Shown here in pieces: positions 1 through 8,285 of a DNA stretch of 64,000 nt (position 1 is its first letter; each line of letters opens with the position of its first letter). The DNA comes from JAGVPT01 sp035505655. GTDB taxonomy: Bacteria > Bacteroidota > Ignavibacteria > UBA10030 > UBA8401. The DNA lies in contig DATJQP010000063.1 of the NCBI GenBank assembly GCA_035505655.1, positions 47,072 to 111,071 of the forward strand, read 5' to 3'. Below the pieces are notes generated by a model. It was not told the origin of the DNA. It did no database searches and saw only the letters and a program-made list of their open reading frames with translations. The translations under genes were made by a program, and so were the position numbers.

Positions 1-824
1 CCGATACCGTTGGCACTCAGGAGGTTCCCGAGCCCCATCGCCCCGATTCCAAGGATCCTGTCGGCAAAGATCGGAAGCAGCACTGCGTAGGACCAGCCGA
101 ACACGGTCACCACGCCGATGAGCATCATGAGAGCTTCGAGGACTTTCTCCGAGCGGACATACGCCACGCCATCTTTGATCGCACGGAGAACGGTCGTGTC
201 CTGACCGCCCCGGGGTTTCTCTACGACGTCCATCATGAGGAGCCCGACAATCACCGCAATGAATGACACTCCGTTAAGAAAAAAGCACCAACCTACTCCG
301 AAGAGTCCGATGATGATCCCTCCGATGGCCGGCCCGAACATACGGGCACCGTTGAATATTGCCGAGTTGAGCGCAATAGCGTTTGAGAGATCTTTCTTTC
401 CGACCATCTCGACGACAAATGACTGCCGAGTAGGCATGTCAAAAGCATTGACCAGTCCCAGAGTGAAGGCCAGAATTCCAACGACCACCGGCGTAATGAG
501 TCCCGACCAGTAGAGCCCCGCAAGGACGAAGGCCTGCACCATCGAGGCAGTCTGGGTCGCGATGATGAGGGGCTTCTTTTTCATCTTGTCGGCCAGCGTT
601 CCGCCGAACATGGAAAACAGGAGCACCGGGATTGAATTTAGGAAGCCCACCGTTCCGAGCCATACCGCCGAATGAGTCAGCTCGTAGACGAGCCAGGCCT
701 GGGCGATATTCTGCATCCATGTCCCGATGAGGGACAGGAGCTGACCGAAAAAGAAAAGACGATAATTCCGATGGTGGAGCGACCGGAACGCCGGAAACGT
801 CATCAGATACCGGAGGAATCGCAT
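1..824 (-). CDS. MFS exporter (MFS_3/EntS-like), C-terminus cut by window edge
   Basis: Reading leftwards from an ATG at 824 the frame stays open to base 1, so about 274 N-terminal residues are present and the C-terminus lies outside the window. The protein starts with a short charged segment and then shows repeated hydrophobic helices. A segment FGQLLSLIGTWMQNIAQAWL and a later MPTRQSF are typical of the enterobactin-exporter-like MFS_3 family (drug or siderophore efflux in the inner membrane). The start lies 2 bases after the stop of the CNNM/CorC gene, so the two are probably co-transcribed. The substrate cannot be read from the sequence. Confidence 0.82.
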   Translation of the reverse strand, partial: MRFLRYLMTFPAFRSLHHRNYRLFFFGQLLSLIGTWMQNIAQAWLVYELTHSAVWLGTVGFLNSIPVLLFSMFGGTLADKMKKKPLIIATQTASMVQAFVLAGLYWSGLITPVVVGILAFTLGLVNAFDMPTRQSFVVEMVGKKDLSNAIALNSAIFNGARMFGPAIGGIIIGLFGVGWCFFLNGVSFIAVIVGLLMMDVVEKPRGGQDTTVLRAIKDGVAYVRSEKVLEALMMLIGVVTVFGWSYAVLLPIFADRILGIGAMGLGNLLSANGI

Positions 825-826
825 GA

Positions 827-2068
827 TCACGACCGTCGACCAGCCTCGCTCCCCGGCACGATCACTTTCACCGCCTCGACCCTCGTCTTTGTCGCGCGGA
901 CGATCTGAATGTCCAACCTGTTCACTTTGACAGTCTCTCTTTCCGCCGGTATCCGTCCGAGCGTGTGAACGATGAGGCCGGCCACCGTTTCGTACGGCCC
1001 ATCGGGAATCTCCCGGGGGGCAATCGACCTCAGCTTCTCAATCGGGGTTTTCCCGCTCACGAGGTACGCTCCCTCCTGCGTCTTCACGATCTCCTCCTCG
1101 GACCCCGACTGGTCGTCCGAGATTTCTCCGAGGAACTCCTTGAGGATGTCTTCCGTGGTCACGACACCGGCGGTACCTCCAAACTCGTCGACGACGACGG
1201 CGAGAGAGACCTTCTTTGCGCGGAAGTCACGAAGAAGATCGGAACAGTTTTTCGTCTCCGGAACAAAGACCGTCTCCCTGAGAATCTGGCTCAGCGTTCT
1301 CGGGAACGCGAAGAAATCCCTCGCGAAGACCACCCCGACGATGTTATCGATCGAGCGCTCGTAGACGAGAAGACGTGAGTAGCCGCGCTCGGCAAGAACC
1401 TGCCAGGCCTGCCGGACAGGGGTCTTGAGGTCGACCGCAACGACATCGGTGCGAGCCTTCATGATGTCCTTTGCAAGAACATCGCTCAGCGTGATGACCT
1501 TGATGAACTTTCTTCCCTCTTCTCTCCCCACCACCCCGACATCTTCACTCTCCTTGAGAAGGAGTTCGAAATCTTTCTTGTGGAGAAACCTCCCGACCGG
1601 CGTTCGTTCGTATCCAAGGACGGAGACGATAAACCTCGATGACTGGTTTGTCACCCAGACAAGGGGCCAGAGGACAAACCGGGTAGTGTCGAGAAAGAAA
1701 GCAGCGTACGAGACCACCGCGTCGGCAACCATCCGGAGGAGCGACTTGGGGATCAGCTCGCCGAAGATGAGGATGACGAATGCGACGACGATTGTGATGG
1801 GCGTGTCGGTCCAATGGAACAACGACTGTAAAAGAATCGCAGCGGCGGATGAGAAGGCGATGTTGACGATATTGTTTCCGACAAGAACGGTCGTCAAATA
1901 TTCTTCCGGCGAATTGGCGAATGCCAACGCAAGGGATGCTCCGAACTTCTTCCCTCTTGCCCGAACCTGTAGCTTGGTCTTGTTGGCAACAATGAAGACG
2001 ATCTCAGACGAGGAATAGAGTCCGCTGAAGAGGAGCAGCACCACAAGTAATGTTATCTGCAGAGCCAT
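827..2068 (-). CDS. CNNM/CorC-type membrane protein (DUF21, CBS pair, CorC_HlyC)
   Basis: The 413-residue protein has three modules. Residues about 1-190 form a DUF21 membrane domain with several helices. About 205-320 form a CBS-domain pair (PVRQAWQVLAERGYSRLLVYE). The C-terminus is a CorC_HlyC domain after GGTAGVVTTEDILKEFLGEI. Such proteins (older name hemolysin C/TlyC) are linked to Mg2+/Co2+ efflux and are regulated by nucleotide binding at the CBS pair. I chose the ATG at 2068; a TTG one codon upstream is less likely. It lies between nnr and an MFS gene on the same strand. The transport role is from the family; a toxin role is unlikely. Confidence 0.88.
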   Translation of the reverse strand: MALQITLLVVLLLFSGLYSSSEIVFIVANKTKLQVRARGKKFGASLALAFANSPEEYLTTVLVGNNIVNIAFSSAAAILLQSLFHWTDTPITIVVAFVILIFGELIPKSLLRMVADAVVSYAAFFLDTTRFVLWPLVWVTNQSSRFIVSVLGYERTPVGRFLHKKDFELLLKESEDVGVVGREEGRKFIKVITLSDVLAKDIMKARTDVVAVDLKTPVRQAWQVLAERGYSRLLVYERSIDNIVGVVFARDFFAFPRTLSQILRETVFVPETKNCSDLLRDFRAKKVSLAVVVDEFGGTAGVVTTEDILKEFLGEISDDQSGSEEEIVKTQEGAYLVSGKTPIEKLRSIAPREIPDGPYETVAGLIVHTLGRIPAERETVKVNRLDIQIVRATKTRVEAVKVIVPGSEAGRRS

Positions 2069-2126
2069 CAAACCTGACCGACTATTCTCAAGGGAGTGAT
2101 CTCCACGGGCGATGACGTCCTTTCAA

Positions 2127-3704
2127 TTAAACGGTCTTCCGGAAACCGGGCCGAGCTGCGAGCGAAGAAAGGGCCATGGGAACATGTTCCAGGATGTCTC
2201 CGGCGAGCATTCCCATCTCTCCCCGCTCGTCCCGGGCTAAATCGCCGGCGAGCCCATGGACGTAAACGCCATTGATCGCGGCCTGAAGCGGTGCATTTCC
2301 CTGACCTGCCAATGCCGCAATGATTCCGCCGAGGACATCGCCCGATCCTGCAGTCGCCATGCCGGGGTTTCCCGTCGAATTCACAAAAACCTCTCCCGAA
2401 GGGTCAACGACGAGCGTCGGGGCCCCCTTAAGAACAAGGACGGCACCGGAGTCTTTGGCGTAGGCTCGGGCCAGTTTCAGTTTCGCCCCCTCTATCTCTT
2501 TTGCGGACCGCGATATCATTCTCGAGAATTCGCCGAGATGCGGCGTCAGGACGAGCCTCCCCCTGCGAACGACTTTCGTGCGACGGAGACCGGAGGCGAA
2601 GGCCTGGAGCGCGTCGGCATCGACGACGAGAGTTTTCGTTGCTCTCTCCAGAATAGCTCCGACCAATTTCTGCGTTTCTGCATTCCGAGACAAGCCCGGT
2701 CCTATCAGCGAGATGTCAGCCCACTCCATCCTCTCTTCTATTAGAGAGAGAGCCGTCGCGGCAACGCTCCCCGCGGAGGTAGACGGAAGCTCCAGCGGCA
2801 TCACCTCCATTGTTCTTCGCGAGACCGCGGAGAATGCCGATGACGGAACTCCCAGCGCCACCGCTCCCGCACCTGCCTTCATGGCTGCAAGCGAGGACAT
2901 GAGGGCAGCACCAGTGAGTCCTTTTGAGCCGGCAAGGACGAAGACCTTTCCGACCGAATGTTTGTGGGCGTTTTTTGGGCGAGCCGGAAGTGTCCGCGAG
3001 ACATCCTCACGTTCAACAAGATGAACCCGGACCTGCTTCTCCTCCGCGAGAAACCGCGGAATGTGGATGTCTGCGACCACCACCGATCCGCTCAGCACGG
3101 GGCCGTGATCAACGAAAAGACCCGGCTTGGGGAATGCCATCGTCACCGTGAGGTCCGCCGATACCGCCGTTTTTCCCGAACGCCCCGACTCCGCGTCGAG
3201 CCCCGAAGGGATGTCGACGGCAACGACAGTCGCATCGCTTTGAGCGTTGATCCAATCGATGACCTTCCTCGGGTTTCCCTTCACATCGCCGTGGAACGAG
3301 GTTCCAAAGAGCGCGTCGACGATAAACCTATAATTCTTTCGGGGGTATGTCACTGCCCGCAGCGAGGTCTTGATTTCGAGACGTTTGTCCCGGAGTCCTC
3401 GCAGGATCTCGAAATTCGTCTTTGCATCCCCTTTGAGCTCGCCGATTGCCGAAACGAGGAGGAGAGTCACATCCGCCCCGCAGCGCAATGCATGTCGCGC
3501 CGCCACGTACCCGTCTCCCCCGTTGTTTCCTTTCCCCGCCACCACGAGCATCGGAACACCTTCGAGTGATCCGTACCGGCGCACAAGCTCATCGACGACG
3601 CTCCTCCCTGCCTGCTCCATAAGAAGGACTGAAGGAATTCCGCATCGACGGGTGGCAAGCTCGTCGATCCGTCTCATTTGTTCAACGCTGACCACCGGTA
3701 TCAT
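2127..3704 (-). CDS. nnr: Bifunctional NAD(P)H-hydrate epimerase/dehydratase
   Basis: The 525-residue protein fuses the two NAD(P)H repair enzymes. Residues about 1-210 are the NnrE epimerase (YjeF_N), with GKGNNGGDGY at 57-66 and AVDIPSGLDAESG. Residues about 225-515 are the NnrD ADP/ATP-dependent dehydratase (ribokinase-like), with VVDADALQAFA, VLTPHLGEF and the nucleotide/Mg motif GNPGMATAGSGDVLGG. Together they convert damaged R- and S-NAD(P)HX back to NAD(P)H. The gene directly follows the complex I operon, but a strong terminator ends only about 9 bases before its ATG. How it is transcribed is therefore unclear. Confidence 0.95.
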   Translation of the reverse strand: MIPVVSVEQMRRIDELATRRCGIPSVLLMEQAGRSVVDELVRRYGSLEGVPMLVVAGKGNNGGDGYVAARHALRCGADVTLLLVSAIGELKGDAKTNFEILRGLRDKRLEIKTSLRAVTYPRKNYRFIVDALFGTSFHGDVKGNPRKVIDWINAQSDATVVAVDIPSGLDAESGRSGKTAVSADLTVTMAFPKPGLFVDHGPVLSGSVVVADIHIPRFLAEEKQVRVHLVEREDVSRTLPARPKNAHKHSVGKVFVLAGSKGLTGAALMSSLAAMKAGAGAVALGVPSSAFSAVSRRTMEVMPLELPSTSAGSVAATALSLIEERMEWADISLIGPGLSRNAETQKLVGAILERATKTLVVDADALQAFASGLRRTKVVRRGRLVLTPHLGEFSRMISRSAKEIEGAKLKLARAYAKDSGAVLVLKGAPTLVVDPSGEVFVNSTGNPGMATAGSGDVLGGIIAALAGQGNAPLQAAINGVYVHGLAGDLARDERGEMGMLAGDILEHVPMALSSLAARPGFRKTV

Positions 3705-3713
3705 TATGCCACC

Positions 3714-3757
3714 AAAAAAGAAAACCGTCCATTGTTCCGCGCGGGGGGAATGGACGG
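3714..3757 (-). terminator. Intrinsic terminator after nuoN
   Basis: On the minus strand a perfect 9-bp stem (CCGTCCATT at 3757-3749 pairing with AATGGACGG at 3733-3725) with a 15-base loop is followed by TTTTCTTTTTT (3724-3714). It sits between the nuoN stop and the nnr start, so it should end the complex I membrane-arm transcript. Confidence 0.85.
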
Positions 3758-3777
3758 CGATTCCGTAAGCCCTGCCC

Positions 3778-5202
3778 TCAGAATAGTAGGCGCGTGACGT
3801 TCAACACGAGGGATGGGAGAACGCCGAGGATGAGGATTCCCGCGACCGAAATCCCCAGCGAGGTCATCGCGAGGGGGGCGACGCGAGGAACCGTCCCGGA
3901 TTCGCCGCCGCGGAAATACATCACCACGACCACACGGAGATAATAATATGCCGAGATGAGGCTTGTGACCACTCCGAGGATTGCAAGCCACGTGAGGTTT
4001 GACTGCACCGCGCTGGTAAAGAGATAGTACTTGCCGATAAAGCCGGAGAAGGGCGGCATCCCTGTCAGCGAAAACATGAAGCACGACATCATCGCGGCGA
4101 GCGCCGGCCTCCGTGCGCCGAGTCCTGCGTAATCCTCGTACGACACGCGTCCTCCGTTCTCATCCTCCAGAATGCTGATGACGCCAAAGGCGCCGAGGGT
4201 CGTGAGGGCGTACGACACGAGGTAGAAGAGAATTCCCTGCTCGCCGACAGACTGGCCGGATGCGATCCCGATCAGCATGTAACCGGCGTGTGCGATGCTT
4301 GAGTATGCAAGCATTCGTTTCAGGTTGGTCTGGGCGAGTCCCAGCACATTGCCGACGATCATCGATCCTGCCGCGAGGAGCGCCACCAGCACTCCGAGGC
4401 GCTCATCGTGCTGCGACATCGGGATCGCGAAGACAAGAACGAAGGCGGAAAAGGCCGCTGCCTTCCCTCCAGTGGCCATCAGACCCGAGACCGTCGTGGG
4501 AGATCCCTCATAGACGTCGGGGGCCCACATGTGAAACGGAAACGCCGCCACTTTGAAGCCGAACCCGATGAGGAGAAGACCGAAGCCGGCGGCGCACCAC
4601 GGGTTTCCGGCGAGGCGCGGGTACTCGATGGCAAGACGCATGAGGCTCGTCGTCCCGGAACATCCGTAGATGAGCGCAATCCCGTAAAGAAGAAAGCCGG
4701 TTGCGAATGCGCCGAGCAGGAAGTACTTCATCGCAGCTTCATTCGAGGTGCCGCGGGTCCGCATGAACCCCGCGAGGACGTAGAAACTCACCGACATGAG
4801 CTCAAGGCCGAGAAAGATCGTGATGAGATCGGCGGCGGAGCTCATGAGCATCATGCCGATGACCGCGAAAAGGACGAGCGCATAGAATTCGCGGAAGTGC
4901 AGGCCGACTTTCTTCAAGTAGGTCACGGAATGCATGATCGTGAGGAGCGCGATGACGAGGAAGACGGTGTCGAAGAAACTGGCGAAGCCTCCCACAATCG
5001 TCATATCGCTGAAAGCGGTGGTGCTGCGCGGAAAGGTCCACACCGCGGCGGCGAGGCCGGCGAAGATCCCCGCGACGCTGACCGTCGTAATGAGTTTCTC
5101 CCCTTTCGGCACGGCCGCCTTGATCACGAGGACCGCAAGGGCCGTGAGAGACAGAATGAGGATGGGGGAAACCCCTTCGATATCAGAATAGACAAACACC
5201 AT
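3778..5202 (-). CDS. nuoN: NADH-quinone oxidoreductase subunit N
   Basis: The 474-residue integral membrane protein is an antiporter-like proton-pumping subunit of the complex I membrane arm. It has about 14 hydrophobic helices. The conserved core includes MKYFLLGAFATGFLLYG, FKVAAFPFHMWAPDVYEGSPT (the HxWxPDxYEGSP signature of NuoN), and MLAYSSIAHAGYMLIG. Length matches the family. It is the last gene of the nuoJKLM-antiporter-N operon and is separated from nuoM by the NhaD-like gene. A terminator follows directly. Confidence 0.96.
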   Translation of the reverse strand: MVFVYSDIEGVSPILILSLTALAVLVIKAAVPKGEKLITTVSVAGIFAGLAAAVWTFPRSTTAFSDMTIVGGFASFFDTVFLVIALLTIMHSVTYLKKVGLHFREFYALVLFAVIGMMLMSSAADLITIFLGLELMSVSFYVLAGFMRTRGTSNEAAMKYFLLGAFATGFLLYGIALIYGCSGTTSLMRLAIEYPRLAGNPWCAAGFGLLLIGFGFKVAAFPFHMWAPDVYEGSPTTVSGLMATGGKAAAFSAFVLVFAIPMSQHDERLGVLVALLAAGSMIVGNVLGLAQTNLKRMLAYSSIAHAGYMLIGIASGQSVGEQGILFYLVSYALTTLGAFGVISILEDENGGRVSYEDYAGLGARRPALAAMMSCFMFSLTGMPPFSGFIGKYYLFTSAVQSNLTWLAILGVVTSLISAYYYLRVVVVMYFRGGESGTVPRVAPLAMTSLGISVAGILILGVLPSLVLNVTRLLF

Positions 5203-5222
5203 TCGGTGTGCCTCGAGTGATT

Positions 5223-6710
5223 CTAGGACCGGAAAAACAAATACCAGACGACAACAAAACTTGGCAGAAGAATCGGCAGCGTGAAGCGGACGACATAGCC
5301 AATGAATGACGGCATCCTCACGCCGCTCTCTTCCGCGAGCGAGCGCACGACAAAATTCGGCCCGTTGCCGATGTACGTGCAGGCTCCAAAGAAAACGGCG
5401 CCTGCCGAAATCGCCCGCACCACGGCCGGGTGGTTGGCGATGAGATACGCGGTTTCAATCCTTGCCGCCGGCGTCCCTCCCGATCCAACCAGGCCGGAGT
5501 TTTGTCTCAGGAGCAATTCAACGGCTGCCGAAATTTCCTTCCCTCCCATTAGCACCCCGCCGCTCGCGATCGATTGACGGATCATTTCCACCGCGTTCTG
5601 CGGAACCAATCCAGCAACCGCCGCGGCCAGAAAATTCAGATATGTCGGAGCATTGTCGAGGAAGCTCGACGCAACACCCGTCCCCCAAAAATACACCCCC
5701 AGATGGCCCTCTCCGAGGAGCTGGGAGTGGAGTCGAAGCCAATCGACGGCAGGGATCATCGCGGCAAAAATACCCGCGAAGAGGATTCCCACCTCCTTTA
5801 AGGGACCGATGCTGAAACCATTCTCCTCGTGGACCTTCGCGGAGGTCGTAGCATACGAACCTATGGCCGCCCCGAGCATAAGCAGCTCACGCGCGAACCT
5901 TGGCTCCTCTAGAAAGGACGAGGCGAGAATCACTCCCAGAAAGAATAGATTGTGCAGCCCGGAGAATCCCGCAGTTTCATGAATTTCCGATCGCGGGATG
6001 GCGTCCGGCCCAGCCTCAAACCTTCGCAGACTGCCGAAGTCGAGAATCGCGAAGACAGCCAGCAAGAAAACTATTTCAAAGAGCCACACCGTCCAGAGGT
6101 TCTCCAGCACCCAGAAGAACGGGATCCCTCTCAGGAATCCGAGGAACAGAGGCGGATCTCCGATCGGCGTGAGCGCCCCGCCAACGTTGCTCACCAGGAA
6201 AATGAAGAATACCACATGAAACGCCCGCAACCGATAGCGGTTCACCCGAAGGTACGGGCGGATCAGTATCAGGGATGCGCCCGTCGTACCGATCAGGTTT
6301 GCCGCGACGGCCCCCGCTGCGAGCATTCCCACATTCGCAGCAGGACTCGATTTGCCGCGGAGACGAATCAGAATTCCGCCGGAGACGACATAGAGTGAGC
6401 CGATGAGGATGATGAAGCTGAGATACTCCATTCCTGTCTCCAGGACCTCCGACCCGCCGTCCGCGACGATGAATTCATACAGAAGCGCGGCACCGCCAAG
6501 AGCGAGCGCGATAACCGGGTAGTATCTCTTCCACCACGCGGAATTGACGAACGGCAGCACAGCCATCGCCGCAAGGAGTGCAACGAACGGCAGTACTGCG
6601 AGCGTGGAGCCGATCTCCGGCCCATCCCCTGCACCAGCCATTGCCAAAGAACAACACAGTCCGGAAAGGACTGAGATAAAGACAACCCTTGCGAAAATCC
6701 TCCCCGTCAT
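5223..6710 (-). CDS. NhaD/ArsB-type (ion transporter superfamily) sodium:proton antiporter
   Basis: The 495-residue membrane protein starts with a hydrophobic segment that could be a cleaved signal or a first helix, and then shows about 11-12 helices. The motif NVGGALTPIGDPPLFLGFLRG begins near residue 175 and includes TPIGDPP at 181-187; it is characteristic of the NhaD/citrate-transporter branch of the ion transporter superfamily. A related AANLIGTTGASLILIRPYL lies near 136-154. Sodium/proton exchange is inferred from the family. The gene sits between nuoM (6 bases away) and nuoN (20 bases away), so it should be co-expressed with complex I. Citrate or arsenite transport cannot be excluded. 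Confidence 0.82.
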   Translation of the reverse strand: MTGRIFARVVFISVLSGLCCSLAMAGAGDGPEIGSTLAVLPFVALLAAMAVLPFVNSAWWKRYYPVIALALGGAALLYEFIVADGGSEVLETGMEYLSFIILIGSLYVVSGGILIRLRGKSSPAANVGMLAAGAVAANLIGTTGASLILIRPYLRVNRYRLRAFHVVFFIFLVSNVGGALTPIGDPPLFLGFLRGIPFFWVLENLWTVWLFEIVFLLAVFAILDFGSLRRFEAGPDAIPRSEIHETAGFSGLHNLFFLGVILASSFLEEPRFARELLMLGAAIGSYATTSAKVHEENGFSIGPLKEVGILFAGIFAAMIPAVDWLRLHSQLLGEGHLGVYFWGTGVASSFLDNAPTYLNFLAAAVAGLVPQNAVEMIRQSIASGGVLMGGKEISAAVELLLRQNSGLVGSGGTPAARIETAYLIANHPAVVRAISAGAVFFGACTYIGNGPNFVVRSLAEESGVRMPSFIGYVVRFTLPILLPSFVVVWYLFFRS

Positions 6711-6716
6711 CGCCGC

Positions 6717-8258
6717 CTACCGTGAGCCCAGGAATGTCGGGCGACTCTCTCCTGTTTTTGCCTGCTCCAGCATTTTTACGATCTTCGTGGTAGAAGCGGC
6801 GGAGGACTTCAGGAACGGTGATGGATAGACCCCGATCCAGACTACGAAGATGATGATCGGGACGAGGACCACGAGCTCGCGCTTCGTCAGATCTGTCAGC
6901 GATGCGTTGGAAGGATTAGAAAGTTTCCCGAAGACGACGCGCTGATACATCCAGAGCATGTAGACCGCCGAAAAGATCACTCCCGTCGCGGCGAAAGCCG
7001 TGTAGAGATGCGAGCCGAGAAACGCCGACTTGAAGGAGCCGAGGAGAATCAGAAATTCCCCCACGAATCCGTTGAGCCCGGGGAGACCGATCGACGACAA
7101 CATGACAATCATGAACATCGCGGAGAAAACCGGTATCTGCTTTGCCAGGCCGCCGAACTGGGAGATCTCGCGGGTGTGCCGTCTGTCATAAATCATTCCA
7201 ACAATAAGAAAGAGGGCTCCCGTCGAGAGGCCATGGTTGATCATCTGGATCATGCTCCCCTGGATCCCCTCTTCGGTCATCGAGAAAATCCCGAGGACGA
7301 CGAAGCCGAGGTGACTCACCGAGGAATACGCGACAAGCTTCTTGATATCGGTTTGCACCATCGCCACGAGGGCGCCGTAAATGATGCCGATGACGGCGAG
7401 GATCGTGATGAGAGGCGTAAACTCAAACGCTGCGTACGGGAAGAGCGGAAGACTGAAACGCAGCAATCCGTAGGTCCCCATTTTCAGCAGAACTCCCGCG
7501 AGGATGACGCTCCCTGCCGTCGGCGCCTGAACGTGGGCATCCGGCAGCCACGTGTGGAACGGGAAGAGGGGCACCTTGATCGCAAACGAAAGAGTGAAGG
7601 CGAGAAAGAGCCACATCTGGAGGTTCCGCGGAGACGACGGGGCAATCTGGTAAAGCGTCTGCAAATTTGTGGTGAAGTGTCCTCCGGGCAGCGTCGACGC
7701 ATAGTATCCGACTGAAAGAATCGCGATGAGCATGAGCAGGCTGCCAGCCATCGTGTAGAGAAAGAATTTCACCGCGGCATAAATTCTCTCCTGTCCACCC
7801 CAGATGCCGATGATGAAATACATCGGGATGAGCATCGCTTCCCAGAAAACATAAAAGAGGAAAAGGTCGGTGGCAAGGAAAACTCCAAGCATCCCAAGCT
7901 CGAGGAGAAGCATGAAGATCGTGTACTCTTTGAGCCTCTGCGTGATCGAATCCCACGAGGCAAGCAGTGCAATCGGAGTGAGAAACGATGTCAGGACGAC
8001 CAGGAGGAGCGAGAGTCCGTCGACCCCCACTTCGTAGCTGATGTCCAGTCCTTCAATCCAGGCGGCATGCCTGACAAGCTGCAACTGCGGATTCGCAGGG
8101 TCAAATGCGACATAGACCGCCAGAGAGAGAAGAAGCGTGATGAGCGAAGAGGCGATCCCAGCCGATTTGATCCAGAAGGTCCGCTCCTTGCTCATCGCCA
8201 TGACGGCAACCACCCCTAGAAGGGGTGAAAAGAGAAGGTATGTCAGTACGTTGCTCAC
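6717..8258 (-). CDS. nuoM: NADH-quinone oxidoreductase subunit M
   Basis: The 513-residue antiporter-like subunit of the complex I membrane arm has about 14 transmembrane helices. Diagnostic segments are FYVFWEAMLIPMYFIIGIWGG (with the conserved glutamate), FPFHTWLPDAHVQAPTAGSV and KKLVAYSSVSHLGFVVLGIF. The start codon is GTG at 8258; no better ATG lies upstream within the 27-base gap after nuoL. It belongs to the nuoJKLMN cluster. The only oddity is the antiporter gene placed immediately downstream. Confidence 0.96.
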   Translation of the reverse strand: MSNVLTYLLFSPLLGVVAVMAMSKERTFWIKSAGIASSLITLLLSLAVYVAFDPANPQLQLVRHAAWIEGLDISYEVGVDGLSLLLVVLTSFLTPIALLASWDSITQRLKEYTIFMLLLELGMLGVFLATDLFLFYVFWEAMLIPMYFIIGIWGGQERIYAAVKFFLYTMAGSLLMLIAILSVGYYASTLPGGHFTTNLQTLYQIAPSSPRNLQMWLFLAFTLSFAIKVPLFPFHTWLPDAHVQAPTAGSVILAGVLLKMGTYGLLRFSLPLFPYAAFEFTPLITILAVIGIIYGALVAMVQTDIKKLVAYSSVSHLGFVVLGIFSMTEEGIQGSMIQMINHGLSTGALFLIVGMIYDRRHTREISQFGGLAKQIPVFSAMFMIVMLSSIGLPGLNGFVGEFLILLGSFKSAFLGSHLYTAFAATGVIFSAVYMLWMYQRVVFGKLSNPSNASLTDLTKRELVVLVPIIIFVVWIGVYPSPFLKSSAASTTKIVKMLEQAKTGESRPTFLGSR

Positions 8259-8285
8259 GCTCTCAGATTTCCAATTTCGTTTGGT

